Positions 1 through 9,672 of a stretch of DNA of 64,000 nucleotides are shown here, piece by piece. Position numbers and translations under genes: made by a program. Below the pieces are notes generated by a model that was not told the origin of the DNA, ran no database searches, and worked only from the letters and a program-made list of their open reading frames with translations. Position 1 is the stretch's first letter, and the number at the start of each line of letters is the position of its first letter. The stretch is from Pyrrhosoma nymphula (taxonomy: Eukaryota > Arthropoda > Insecta > Odonata > Coenagrionidae): NCBI GenBank assembly GCA_963573305.1, contig OY754329.1, positions 145,091,266-145,155,265 on the forward strand, in the 5' to 3' direction.

Positions 1-545
1 CAACTTATAAGCTACAATTTTTTTAACAACTTAACTATGAAGTCTCATTGGCAGATGTAATGGTCTCTTATCTTTAGCGGAAAAATGGCAATTTATACCT
101 GTCCATTTTTTAGCCTATTTCCATAATTATATGCTCATGATCTAGTCCACCGCAGTGTGTTGGGGCTAAGCAAAATGTTTTAGGCGTCGTCACAGAAGAG
201 ATGGGCTTCGAATTGACTCAGAAGATGCACATTGCACATAGTCTAAATTTTAACCAATGTGGTTCCCGTCGAACCTCTTTCTAGTCCCGAGCCCATTCTC
301 CTATATATTTCAAGATGGTGACTTCTTGCTTCCAACGACTCGGCTCCACTGAACCCTTCCTCTCTCACACTAGTAGCTGAAACTTTCGTACGTCGCCTCC
401 GCAATTCCCCTTTGAAGGTCGTATCGAAAGTCCAGGGTGTAATCCTTTGCTTTACCTTGAACTGCGAAGTCGGTGGACGAAAGGCCAAGGGAATGGCCAC
501 CATTAGGGCCTGAGTGTCGGAAATGTTATTTGGGGTGCTAAAGCT
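1..545. other. AT-rich DNA with no supported gene
   Basis: I see no recognisable gene here. A minus-strand open frame of 86 codons at 243-503 has no family I recognise and no splice context, so I treat it as chance. Content is mildly GC-rich at 250-500 and otherwise AT-rich. Confidence 0.5.
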
Positions 546-730
546 AGCTTGATTATATTTTTCTCTGAAGAGAAGCTTATATCTCTTGATTAATGTCGCT
601 TGGGATAGCTTTTTTATGTTTTTATTGAGCAGAGTGGCTGATATCTCCTGATTGATGTTGCTTTGGATAGCTTGATTATATTTTTCTCTGCAGAGAAGCT
701 GACATCTTTAAGTTAATGTTGTTCCATCTT
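546..730. repeat. Minisatellite, three units of 61-62 bp
   Basis: Three degenerate head-to-tail units start at 546, 607 and 669, each with AGCTT or AGCTTTT. Each unit runs through a T-rich core (ATTATATTTTTCTCTG in units 1 and 3), then AGAG.GGCT or AGAAGCT, then ATATCTC or ACATCTT, and ends near TTAATGT or TGATGTT. Unit 1 and unit 3 are closest to each other; unit 2 has diverged most. There is no coding frame. It is a simple local tandem duplication, not a satellite array. Confidence 0.8.
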
Positions 731-2439
731 CCCCATGACTCTGAGATACGTTCTTTATCCGTATTAGCTTTATTCTTATGATAAATATTTGAAATCTTGT
801 GTTAGAATCTAACAGTTTTCTTCATTAAGGAAATGAGGTAATTATAATAATTAGTACACTGAAGCATTTCTGAAACTCATTCATCTTGATTTTTGTACAG
901 TTATGGGAGCCGTGAGATCATTTGGACTCAGTGACGACTCTAGGATTGCGATTGCCGTTAGATTGCGTATCGAAACGCCAGAGTTTACTCATCATGCATG
1001 CGTGAACGGCTGGTGAATCCTCGAGCAGTAGTAAGGTGCGCATTACCCGCTAGAGCGACCCGTCTGGCTATGTCCCTGACCACATTTTGCTCAATAAGCA
1101 TTTTGGAGCATTCGGCATTCTTTAATTAACGCTTTAGCGTAGAAAAGTAAGGAAAACGTTTGTCCTTGAACAAAAACCGAGGCAATTTGGAAAGATATGT
1201 TTTTGCATTAAAACATTGTAGTATTATATGAAACGTCAATATTGATGGCATCACATGGCTCAAACTCGCTTAAATGATTGGCAATGATTTTTTTACCGTA
1301 GAAACATGTTTACTATTTATCTTACCCATGTACTGGATGGGTCTGTTTTGGTTTCGTTGTCCGTGCTTTCCCAATCTAGAGCCTTACCTTTAACAGTGAC
1401 TTCTCTCTTGGACATTACGTTTTCCCTATTGCTTTTCATCTAATCCTATAACAATGGTGCTTGTATAAGGTTTTTATTTTGGTATTGCGAGAATGAAAAT
1501 TTATTTTACGAACCCTTTCTCTAGTATTCCGAAGGCTTAATGTGCGTATGTTTCAAAATTATGTTGATTAGTTTCTGTGACGAAGTAGTCGGCGCTGTAA
1601 GCGTCCTAATTGGTAGGGAAAATTCTACTCGTGTCAGTGGAGGCTCGCAGCGAGTGGCTTCTTTTGCGCGAGAACGCGTCTCTCGCCCCTTGCCAGGCAG
1701 CTCTTGTGGAATCTCTAAGTTTCACGTGTCACGTGTTTCTGTGCTAATCGACGTCTGTTCTCTTTTCAACTTCTCTGCCCTCCTTCCCCCTTCGCGTACT
1801 TCGATTCCTCCATCCTCCGCATTTTGCATCCGACGATCTTTTTTGTGAGCCTAAGCGTTTCTCCCATCCCATGTAGCTTGATTTATTTATCTTGCGGCTA
1901 ATTTTTTGCCTTCTGCAATGTGCATGCCTTCGTGACCTTTCCCGAGTTGCAAGAAAATACTCTCGTTCTCCGAGAGAACCGCGCACTGCCCTCAGTTCGC
2001 GGCTCTTGTTTCTTTTGAGGTTTTTGTTCCATTTCGAGGGGGAATGAGGTGATTCGATGAAAATGCCAACCTATCGCATTCCGCTCGCTTAAATTTTTGA
2101 TCGTAAAAATCGGCCGTATAAGGCACCCTTCAACCTACTTAGAAAGTGTTTTTTTCTGGAATAATCCATGGAAAAAATATAATGCTATTGAGCGTTCAAT
2201 ATTTAGTTGTCTGTGTGAGCTCTTATGGAGATTCCTTTTCTGTGATTATCTCCTTAAGGGTGGAGGTTCGTGTGTTGTTTCCATCAGGCGATGTTGCCAA
2301 TAGAAGCTGAAAAATTGACATAGTGCTTTTAAGTATACTAACTTAATACCTAAGAGTTCAAGTATGTGAATATTCCCTAAAGTAACTTACTTATTTTTAG
2401 CGCGGTGTTGGAAATACGTTGCCTATAGGGGAGCACAAC
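731..2439. other. Non-coding stretch with a CpG-rich islet
   Basis: No gene is supported. The first half is AT-rich. About 1590-2050 is richer in GC and CpG, with several CGCG or GCGAG words and a C/T-rich run near 1775-1830. Two overlapping E-boxes (CACGTGTCACGTG) lie at 1723-1735. Open frames at 1540-1848 (+) and 1744-1986 (-) overlap each other in this islet and resemble no family I know. Confidence 0.5.
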
Positions 2440-2802
2440 GTTCGTAAATTTGGCAAAAGCGTAATAGTTTACGGGCCATAAAGTTCCACTGAAATGACAT
2501 GTGTTTCATTTTTCAAAATATTCTCATTAGGATTGGAAGCGCACTTTTATTTTCGTAGGGAGATCATATTTGGAATTTCTACGGAATGATTAGATGGTTG
2601 TCATGCGGAATTGTCTGTTAAAATAACAGACAATTCCGCATGACAACCATCTAATCATTCCGTAGAAATTCCAAGTATGATCTCCCTACGAAAATAAAAG
2701 TGCGCTTCCAATCCTAATGAGAATATTTTGAAAAATGAAACACGTCATTTCAGTGGAACTTTATGGCCCGTAAACTATTACGCTGTTGCCAAATTTACGA
2801 AC
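2440..2802. repeat. Long near-perfect inverted repeat (fold-back)
   Basis: The left arm (about 2440-2620) and right arm (about 2624-2802) are reverse complements over roughly 180 bp, with a 3 base centre (AAA, 2621-2623). By eye the arms differ by only two single-base changes and a 2-base indel. The outer ends stay similar for a few more bases, then diverge. No open frame spans it. It could be a fold-back or MITE-type transposon, or a recent inverted duplication. If transcribed, either strand would fold into long double-stranded RNA. I could not find a clear target-site duplication. Confidence 0.9.
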
Positions 2803-2945
2803 GTCCCCACAACGGAGTCTTTTATTTCAAGTTAGCCTAAAATATCATTTGTGCCTTTTCCTTTAAGATTTTCTTCTGAAATTGATGCATAATGCATAAT
2901 ATGCTTTAATTGAAAAAAATGTAGTTTTTTTATCAGTTTCAGAGT

Positions 2946-2990
2946 GGCTTGCTAAAAGATATTTCTTTTTCTCATTTCTAGGTAAGCACA
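2946..2990 (+). promoter_or_regulatory. Candidate recursive splice site (AG|GTAAGC)
   Basis: A strong 3' splice site is joined directly to a 5' splice site. A pyrimidine-rich tract at 2961-2979 leads into TTTCTAG, with AG at 2980-2981. GTAAGCAC starts at 2982 with no exon between. A plausible branch sequence (GCTAAAA, 2951-2957) sits about 25 bases upstream. This matches the zero-length-exon (ratchet) sites known from long introns of insects and vertebrates. The alternative is a chance match. No transcript evidence is available here. Confidence 0.5.
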
Positions 2991-3036
2991 TGTCCCCGAT
3001 TTCCTGTTCAATGGTCTGCTCATGTTTTGCAGCTGA

Positions 3037-3073
3037 TGGACCCGAGTGGTTAAGTGAGTGGACATTTTTAATC
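3037..3073 (+). repeat. tRNA-Ser-like 5' half (SINE or tRNA relic)
   Basis: The stretch resembles the 5' half of a type II tRNA such as tRNA-Ser: CCGAGTGGTTAAG (3041-3053), then GTGGAC and a T-rich anticodon-loop-like run ending AATC. No variable arm, B box (GGTTCGAATCC) or acceptor 3' strand follows, so it is not a working tRNA. It is probably a truncated tRNA-derived SINE or tRNA fragment, lying 55 bases after the candidate recursive splice site. Confidence 0.45.
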
Positions 3074-5596
3074 AAGCGTCTCTTTCTTCTCAAGTTTTAT
3101 CCGGACTTACTTGTTATTTTAGATATAACGTGAGTACTCTTTCTTTAACGTATCTACGCATGGCAATCATCAATGGATCTCGTAAATACGAATATAATGT
3201 TTATTATTTTCTTTTGCTCCTGTCGTCCGTATCGCCTCAAAAGGCTGGAAATTTAACTCCTCACTCGCTAGAACGTGAGGCGACCGTTTCGTCTGCGTGA
3301 TCGTAGTTTCGCTTTCACCTTCACGTGAATGTCAGCACGTAGAGTGGCCGTCGCCGCTGCCTGCTTGTGTCATCTCTCTAGCCGGTGGTATTTTTGTGAT
3401 TATCGCGCTCTACACGTGACTTTACTCGTCGAGCATTCGGTGTCATTTGTTTCTCCCCCGACTTATCGGTCCTTCGAAATTCTTTGTTCCTTTATAAGAC
3501 ACCCATTCCAGTGTGTCGTGCTTCTGGCGTGCAGTCACGACCGCGCTTGTGTTAAAGGACGGTCGTGCGAAGGACATTTTCGTGCTTAGACTTTGCCTCG
3601 CGTGTGTTAATTTTCCTCCCATACCCCAGATAGAGTCTTTTAATGTCTTGTGATAATTGGTAGCAATGTCACGCCTTTGCTTTGAGCTTGAAGTGAGTTC
3701 GATCACCTTGCCTTGGTCCCCCTAAGTGCCGAATTAGTATTTTCCATGTGAAGCCATGACATTTCCTTTCAAATATTCTCCCTAATTTTACAAAATCATA
3801 AATGATGGATGGTGTAATAATCAGTGAATTTCAGATTTAGACAGTTGATTCTCTCCGGAAAGATTTTTTTTACGGACGTGCAGCACGGGAGAGTTTAGGT
3901 CGGTCTTGGATAATACATTATTTCGGGTGTTGGTATTTTTGTGAGGAAAAATCATAGGCACTCCTCCGGTGAAATCGAATGACCCCTCCGGGTTGAAGTA
4001 TGTAGTGAGTTTTTCCCTCTTATAGCATTCTAAACTCAAGTGTTACCGTTAGAGCGATATCTTGAACCCTGTTTTGGGATTGCGAGAGAAAAGTGAAGGT
4101 TCCTGACGGCATTCCAATTGTAATTTTACTTTTAATTTTACTTTGCAGAGCTTGTCTTGCTCTAAGTTTAATTTTAGGGCAAAGATCCGACTTGTTTGTA
4201 TTCGTCCCAGAGACGGAATTCGAATCCACGATTTGTGTCGGGTGCGCGTCAGAGATCTTGCTACATCTACAGGTTCAGATGCAAAATATTCAATCTTTGT
4301 CAAATATGTTGCTTGACTTTAAGCAATCGTATGCTCCAAAATGTACGAAAACAAATCTTCGAAAGTTGCGCTGGGGTTCGGGGTAGAAAGCAATACGAAA
4401 CATTTGTAGCTGTGGTATGCTGTGGTGGTATGATTCCTTGGTACCCCGGCAAACCCGTTTCACACGGGAAAGGGGCATCGTTCCAGTTTTGCTGGACGTT
4501 CTAGGCCCCCGCTTGACTGCGGCTGTATCTAATCTCGGTTTTCAGCGGTCGGGGCAATAGCGCCCGATTGCCTCAAAATGTAGGTGCTCCTCTCTGCTGT
4601 TGCCGAGGCCTCTTTGCGTCGAGCGAAGCACCAGTGAGCGGATGCGTAATGGGCGATGGACCTCTGTCCGATTCTCTCAGTTAACGGCTCCGTACGAAGA
4701 CGCTGGCCTTACCACCATCCACCCTCTCCGAATAGATCGCAATTCGAGCCCCTCCTCCCGCCTTTTCCCGTTTTGACCCGTTCCCCCAGCCCGACTGCCC
4801 CCTATATCGAGAGCCGTTTCCCGAGTAGGCTGAATGTCGCGACTTTTTGGTGCGGGCGTTGAAAAGTTTTGTTCGTAGATCCGTTCCGAAGTAACGGACG
4901 CAGCGCTCGTTTTGCGGGGCTGGGGCAAGGATGATACGTTCGAACGGAATTGGGATCTTCTTGCGTTTTTCTGCGTCGCATTCGTCGTCCCGATACCTGA
5001 TAGTGGTCGCCTTTCGCCTCAGCGGAATGGCTTTGAGTGGAAAGTCTTATCTTCCGTTTCCCTCGTTTCACTCACTGTTTACATCGAATTTTATCCTTTT
5101 ATTCCGCATGGTCGGCGGAAAGTTCTGCGATGATCGCTTCGCCGCTTTTTAAAGGGCTCCAGTCAAAAACAGTGCTTCGTAAAAACAGTACAGCAAGTAC
5201 TTTGACTCATTCGAGTATTATTTTAAGTGGATGAAATTTTAATATGGTACATTGTTTGTCGATATGCGCATAATTTTTAATCATCAATCTCCGTGTGACA
5301 TACATAAAATCAAGGATATGAAATTTTCCGCACAAGAAGACGAAAATGTGTTGTGCATAATCGAATATGTTGGTATGTTAAAGGCGTTTTAGGTGAAAAC
5401 TTCCGATTTTGCCTTCATCTTCCATTATCGGTATTCTTGACTCATGGGAATCGTTTGTTCCTTCATCTGGCGAGGGAGTTGGTGCCTTCAATGGGAAGTA
5501 AAGTTGACATGATGATTGTCTCCCTCCTGATGACTACCTCCAGTTAAACCCTACTCACCCTTTACTTGAAGTACTATAGTTTGAAAAACTTCTGAA
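3074..5596. other. Non-coding stretch with CpG-rich islets
   Basis: No gene is supported. CpG-rich patches lie at about 3240-3600 and 4490-5150, with a C-rich run at 4725-4805. The many short open frames on both strands in these patches overlap and have C/T- or R-rich composition typical of chance frames in GC-rich DNA. The intervening DNA is AT-rich. Confidence 0.5.
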
Positions 5597-5835
5597 GGGT
5601 TCGGTTTAGTGTGTAGGTAAAGCAGTACTGCTATCCCGGGGGACCAAGCTTGAATCCCAGCTTTGACAGATTTTTCAGTGTAACCCGAGCATTAAGGTGG
5701 TTCAATACGGATGGCACTGCAAGTGCGGTACTCCGTCCGTGGGATGGAGGTAAAGTTTTTCCTATTCTAAACAATTAACCCGCCTAGGGTGCAGATGACC
5801 TCAGTTGTCGGTCGGCTCTCGTAATAACCAACCAT
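5597..5835 (+). repeat. tRNA-derived SINE, family A (copy 4)
   Basis: It starts like the other family A copies (GGTTCGGTTTAGTGTG, then AGCAGTACTGC). A degenerate B box, AGCTTGAATCC, lies at 5647-5657. The body carries ACTCCGTCCGTGGGATGG, the same core as TCCGTCCTTTGGATGGGAC in the copy at 53283. The end, GTTGTCGGTCGGCTC followed by TAATAACCAACC, is shared with the 53283 copy and more loosely with those at 12804 and 28715. It is shorter than the others because part of the middle is missing. Confidence 0.7.
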
Positions 5836-7200
5836 CGAATAGCATTGAAATCCCACGCGAGGGATTCGGCCCGCTTCTCTTGTCGTCCTAGGCCTGCACC
5901 ATTCGACGGTTGTCATACTCCGCGCCTATCGCTCCCGCGTCCCGTGTGTTTCGTCTGCGGTTGTCGCACGGCTCGTCAGCCGTGATATTTATCTGTCTCT
6001 TGGGCCGGTTGTTATTATTTCCCGCTCTACCGCTCGGGTCGCTGGGGGAAGAGGTGAAGGAGGAAAAGCGGTAGGGAGCGCTGCAATGGCAAAGATGTTA
6101 TTGTTCGCGCGATAGTTGTTAAGGCCGAGCCGCGATGTTTCCTCGTGATTAGAGTGGGCAGTCCGTTCCACTCTTATATACGCGCTTCGAAGGAAGGAGT
6201 GCAGTTCCCCACCCCTCTCCCTCTCGAGCGATGCTCCTCCGTTAACGGTTTTCGAATCGCTCCGAAGGTTGTCACGGATGACTGCGGCGCAATTGATCAT
6301 CCGCGGATGGGCGTTGCACGGTGGAAGACCTCTCTCCCTTTTCCTTCTTAATCTCCAGAAGAAGAGGGTCAGCCAGCAATATCGATCGTATAACCTCTCT
6401 CTTTCCCTCTCATATGAACGCTTCATGCGAATATTATGCTAATTCTCTCCGCTCACCGGCCACATCCCCCTCCCGGCTGAGCACGCCGATAGAATGGAAG
6501 ACATTTGTCGAAGACGTGCTCTTGCGGGCACCACAAGGCACGCAATGGTGGTTTTTAGAAGACCTGTTCGTGTGTGTTGTCGTGGGCAGTCTATTATTCT
6601 ATATGCTAACCATTCTTGATGCGCTGGAATCCAAATAGATTTCAATCTCATTCCTCTGCGGCATCGCGGGGCTATAAATTTCTATTGCCCTGCCGTCTCA
6701 AGGCCCTGTAACAATTCATCCCGCGAGTCACGCGAACAGGACGTGTTTATTAGATGACCGTGTGTTTTTCAGGGTGAGATATATCAAAAGCAGGCTTCTG
6801 GTTATATCAGGAGAACCTTGCTTTTTTGCGGATTGATTTTTGAATGGTTTTAGATTTTAGAAAGGTCGTGGTTGGTCTGAAAGGGATCTTTGCCGTATAC
6901 TTCCTTCTGCATCTCTTTTTTGTTTTAGGGCTGCGCTGTTTTACCTCATGCTGCTGCGAATTTCAATTTTATAGTTCTTTCGGCAAAAACCTTCGGGAAA
7001 TTCATGCGTCCTTTTTTATTTTGCTTAATTTATCATCGATATTTTTCGAAATCATTTTGCAGGGGCAGAGACGGGGCCATTAGCTGATTTAAAATCATCA
7101 AATCGGAACCATAAACTGCATTTTTGGTCATATTTTCTTCCTGTTTAATTACATGGCTTCCTATTTGATATGCTGGAGGATAATAACCATAGTTTCAAAG
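5836..7200. other. CpG-rich islet and flanking non-coding DNA
   Basis: About 5850-6560 is CpG- and pyrimidine-rich. It contains the longest minus-strand open frame nearby (5989-6426, 145 codons, R/E-rich start), which overlaps plus-strand frames and matches nothing I recognise. From 6600 on the DNA becomes T-rich. GTTTTTCAGGGTGAGA at 6763-6778 resembles an acceptor near a donor but has a short pyrimidine tract. Confidence 0.45.
6175..6207 (+). promoter_or_regulatory. Possible TATA plus initiator core promoter
   Basis: TATATA at 6175-6180 is followed 28 bases later by GCAGTTCC, whose A (6203) would be the start base of an arthropod CAGT-type initiator. The spacing is right for a TATA promoter, and it lies in a CpG-rich islet. 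No DPE match and no convincing downstream gene are visible, so this may be chance. Confidence 0.18.
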
Positions 7201-7209
7201 ATATTAGAA

Positions 7210-7700
7210 GGTGAATGGCGTTAGTAAAAGATGCGTCCACTATTAGGAGATTAATGACGGGTACCTCGTGCAAATAATGTAAAGAAAAGTCTAACGAAGG
7301 GTGAATATGAATTGAAGCGTTGTAAGTTGCAGAAACGTGCTCTGAGGAAAAAGGATGTGAATATGCCAAATGCGTTTGAGATGTGAATGTGGAGGAGAAT
7401 GGAGAAAGTGCGATGGACGGAAAGGAAGACGAGCGAGGAAGTGCTTGCCATGGTGGGGGAGGAGAGGAAGCTGCTGGAGGAGGCTAGGGGGATGCCGAGT
7501 AGGTGTTTGGAACCGGTGATCAGGGGCGAGGGGATGCTGGAGACCGTGATAGCGGGGAGGATGTTTGGTAGTGGGGGGAGGGAGATGAGGAGAAAAGGGT
7601 GTTATGAAAAGCGGTAGGACGTCTGCCGGGCTGAAGAATGAAATAGTGTAAGGCGACGAGGACCTACAGTGGTTAAAGGTTACGAAAGGAATAATAATTA
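7210..7700 (+). pseudogene. LINE (non-LTR retrotransposon) 3' relic, copy 1
   Basis: This is the carboxy-terminal end of a decayed reverse-transcriptase polyprotein, downstream of the RT catalytic core. In one frame, residues reading ALRKKDVNMPNAFEM are followed by an in-frame TGA (7384-7386). Then come MWRRMEKVRWTERKTSEEVL (7387 on) and a VGEE-type segment, ending in a basic tail with a TAG at 7615-7617. This matches the recurrent tail of insect LINE ORF2 proteins, which has an LRK..E.RLEAFEMW.WRRM..W..K.NEEVL pattern. Upstream, LVKDAS (7218-7235) fits the preceding segment loosely. After the stop, another frame continues with weaker similarity. The TGA and frame changes make it inactive. 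Only the last fifth or so of an ORF2 remains. Family naming needs a RepeatMasker search. Confidence 0.8.
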
Positions 7701-8569
7701 CAACTTTCATTGAAGCCTATCTTCACCAGTAGATCGCCTACGATAACTAATAAATAGGTTCATCACTTTGATCATACTTTAGTAGTGAGACTTGTCGTCC
7801 CTCTAAAGTAATTTACTTTTTAAAATGATATTTCATTTTTTTCTCTAATGAAGTTCCCCAATTCCATCTTTAAGGCTTTTACTTATGGTCCTATTTTGAG
7901 TTCCAACATTGTTTCTTAGTCTTACTAAGAATATAATACGCTCAAAAAATTGAAAAAAAAGTTAAATTCCAGTATTTCATGATTTTTATAGGTCTTTGTG
8001 AATATTGGTGAAATTTGATCATGAACCTCGTCGACAGTTTTCTGAAATCGTGGTGTTGAGTCGACCATATCACTCGAATTCTTCCTCTCTGCTACTTTTT
8101 CTTCACTTGTCTCTCGTCGTCGCCGAACTTTAATCCGTGCGATGCGGCCCGGATCGCGAATAGACCGTCGTTATTGGAATCCAGTTAACCGAAAATCTTC
8201 TGAGGGTGTATGCGATTCCCTCCGATTGCAAGTGGAACGCGGAGATCGCATTTGTACCATCGCATCGGGGAGAAGAATTGAGGATTCCGATTCGGTTGTT
8301 TACGTCCCCGTCCCCCTGGCGACCATGCAATGGGTTGTGTGCGGGAGGTGCCTATCGAATCCATTTTCCACCCCCACGAATCCTACACCCGGTAGGGAAG
8401 AGCGCAGTTACCATGGTGACGGAAAATTCCGCCGCGGCTGAGCTCTCTCCGCCTTCGGGCTAAGTACTTCGCTGCTCTCCTCCCCTATTTCCCCCCCCTC
8501 GGATCCTCACCCCATCTCTCTTTTTGCGTTTCTTCCCCCTAATCTTTCCCCCCACCCAGGCACCCGTTG
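7701..8569. other. AT-rich stretch then CpG-rich patch
   Basis: No gene is supported. About 7700-8100 is AT-rich, with a small perfect hairpin (TTCTTAGT, CTT loop, ACTAAGAA, 7914-7932). About 8110-8480 is CpG-rich with overlapping chance frames on both strands. It ends in a C-rich run that leads into the hAT target site. Confidence 0.5.
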
Positions 8570-8577
8570 GCTCCAGG
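8570..8577 (+). repeat. hAT target-site duplication, left copy
   Basis: GCTCCAGG lies immediately outside the left terminal inverted repeat and is repeated exactly outside the right one (10188-10195). Eight-base duplications are diagnostic for the hAT superfamily. Confidence 0.95.
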
Positions 8578-8786
8578 CAGGGGCGGACTGGGTACCCAAG
8601 GGCCCCGGTGGGGTCGTGGTCAAAGGGCCCCAAGAGGCAAACAACCCCCCCCCCCCAAAATGAGAATACACACAAACATGTTTATTTATTTAAACAAAAC
8701 AGTTCAATTTACAAAAACAGTATTATCAGTTCTTCTGATGTTTGCGCAAACGTATGTACAATTTAATTTGTGTCTTTATTCAAAGC

Positions 8787-8945
8787 TTACAGTCTGTCAA
8801 CACTCACAAAAACTAAGGGCTCAAAATTTTCTTGAGACAAAGTGCTGCGCAACCTGGACTTTATTATCTTGACTGTAGAGAACACTCGCTCACAAGACAC
8901 TTAGAAACATGGGACGGTCAGCACAAATCTATAAAATTGCTGTAA
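8787..8945 (-). pseudogene. hAT transposase C-terminal dimerisation region, broken
   Basis: Read on the minus strand, the frame ending at TAA (8787-8789) contains SCERVFSTVKIIKSRLR followed by STLSQENFEPL. This is the conserved CER.FS..K.IKS.LRS.LS.E block that ends hAT transposases of the ZMYM1/52K-repressor-like group. Upstream in the same frame is FVLTVPCF, matching the usual L.LPVT segment. A TAA then falls just before SCERVFS, where functional proteins read through. Farther upstream the frame carries more stops. The conserved block therefore survives but the gene is inactive. In family members this region drives dimerisation and packs against the RNase H-like fold. Confidence 0.85.
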
Positions 8946-9513
8946 CTAGAGTGTCAAACCTCGTCTATAATCTGACAATGTAGTCAGCACCGAATTTAGC
9001 CTTATCGTCAAAAGAATTTGACTAACTTATTTCATGCATACAACCCAGGAAGTCAAGAAATCGACAGGGCACCTTATCTCCTATTTCCTCATCAAGCACT
9101 GAATTTAGTGATTTATATTTACTCTTCATCTTCCATCCCATCATCAGGGCAGGCAGCATGTTGCATCAGTAGATCGCTAGAATAGAAAAAAAAACCCACA
9201 GAACAATATTGTAGAAAGCGTTTCTCTTTCATGAAGAAATGAAGACATTGAACGAGTTTAGACTTCAAAGGAGACTTACCATGAAGAAAAAGCAGCTGAG
9301 GTGATGCCAATACCGATTCTGGTTTTGTTAGTGTACGCAAGGAAGGCTGGATCAGCGGAAGGGGCCTCATCGCCAACGCCGACGATTGTCTGCTGCGAAT
9401 AGCCACCGGAAGGACCATAAAATATAGTTGAAAAGTTGCGAAAAAGTGGAAAATTACGATCAATCTAGTCAGCCATCAGCGATCATGAAACACTAACTCT
9501 GCGAATTTAAATT

Positions 9514-9672
9514 TCAGCACTCACGTTGAAACTCATCTTTGCGTCGGAAAGATATTTTCTCCCGTTGGGGGTCGCGCGCAGCATCTTCTAACTTCCGCCT
9601 ATCTTGCGACCGCTTATCCGCTCCTGACTTGTACTGCCGCTTTGGCGGATTCTGTTCTATCCCCGAACTCAT
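9514..9672 (-). pseudogene. hAT transposase N-terminal exon
   Basis: The ATG is at 9672-9670 on the minus strand. The frame begins MSSGIEQNPPKRQYKSGADK and continues with KRSQDRRKLEDAA, then runs to TGA at 9516-9514 (52 codons plus stop). The RKYKSGA.KR start is typical of ZMYM/52K-type hAT transposases and their domesticated relatives, where it precedes a TTF-type zinc finger. The frame contains CAAC|GTGAGT with the donor at 9524-9519, so the true exon probably ends at 9525 and was spliced onward to an exon now deleted. Upstream (9680-9880) is CpG-rich and may be the element's promoter. The start is chosen because it is the first ATG and gives the family's N-terminus. Confidence 0.75.

Noticed and set aside
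3125..3146. Seven-base microexon between TATTTTAG and GTGAGTAC
   Set aside because: The acceptor tract is purine-interrupted, and such short spacing often arises by chance in T-rich DNA.
5989..6426. 145-codon minus-strand frame with an R/E-rich start
   Set aside because: It is the complement of a pyrimidine-rich islet, with no recognisable domain or splice structure.
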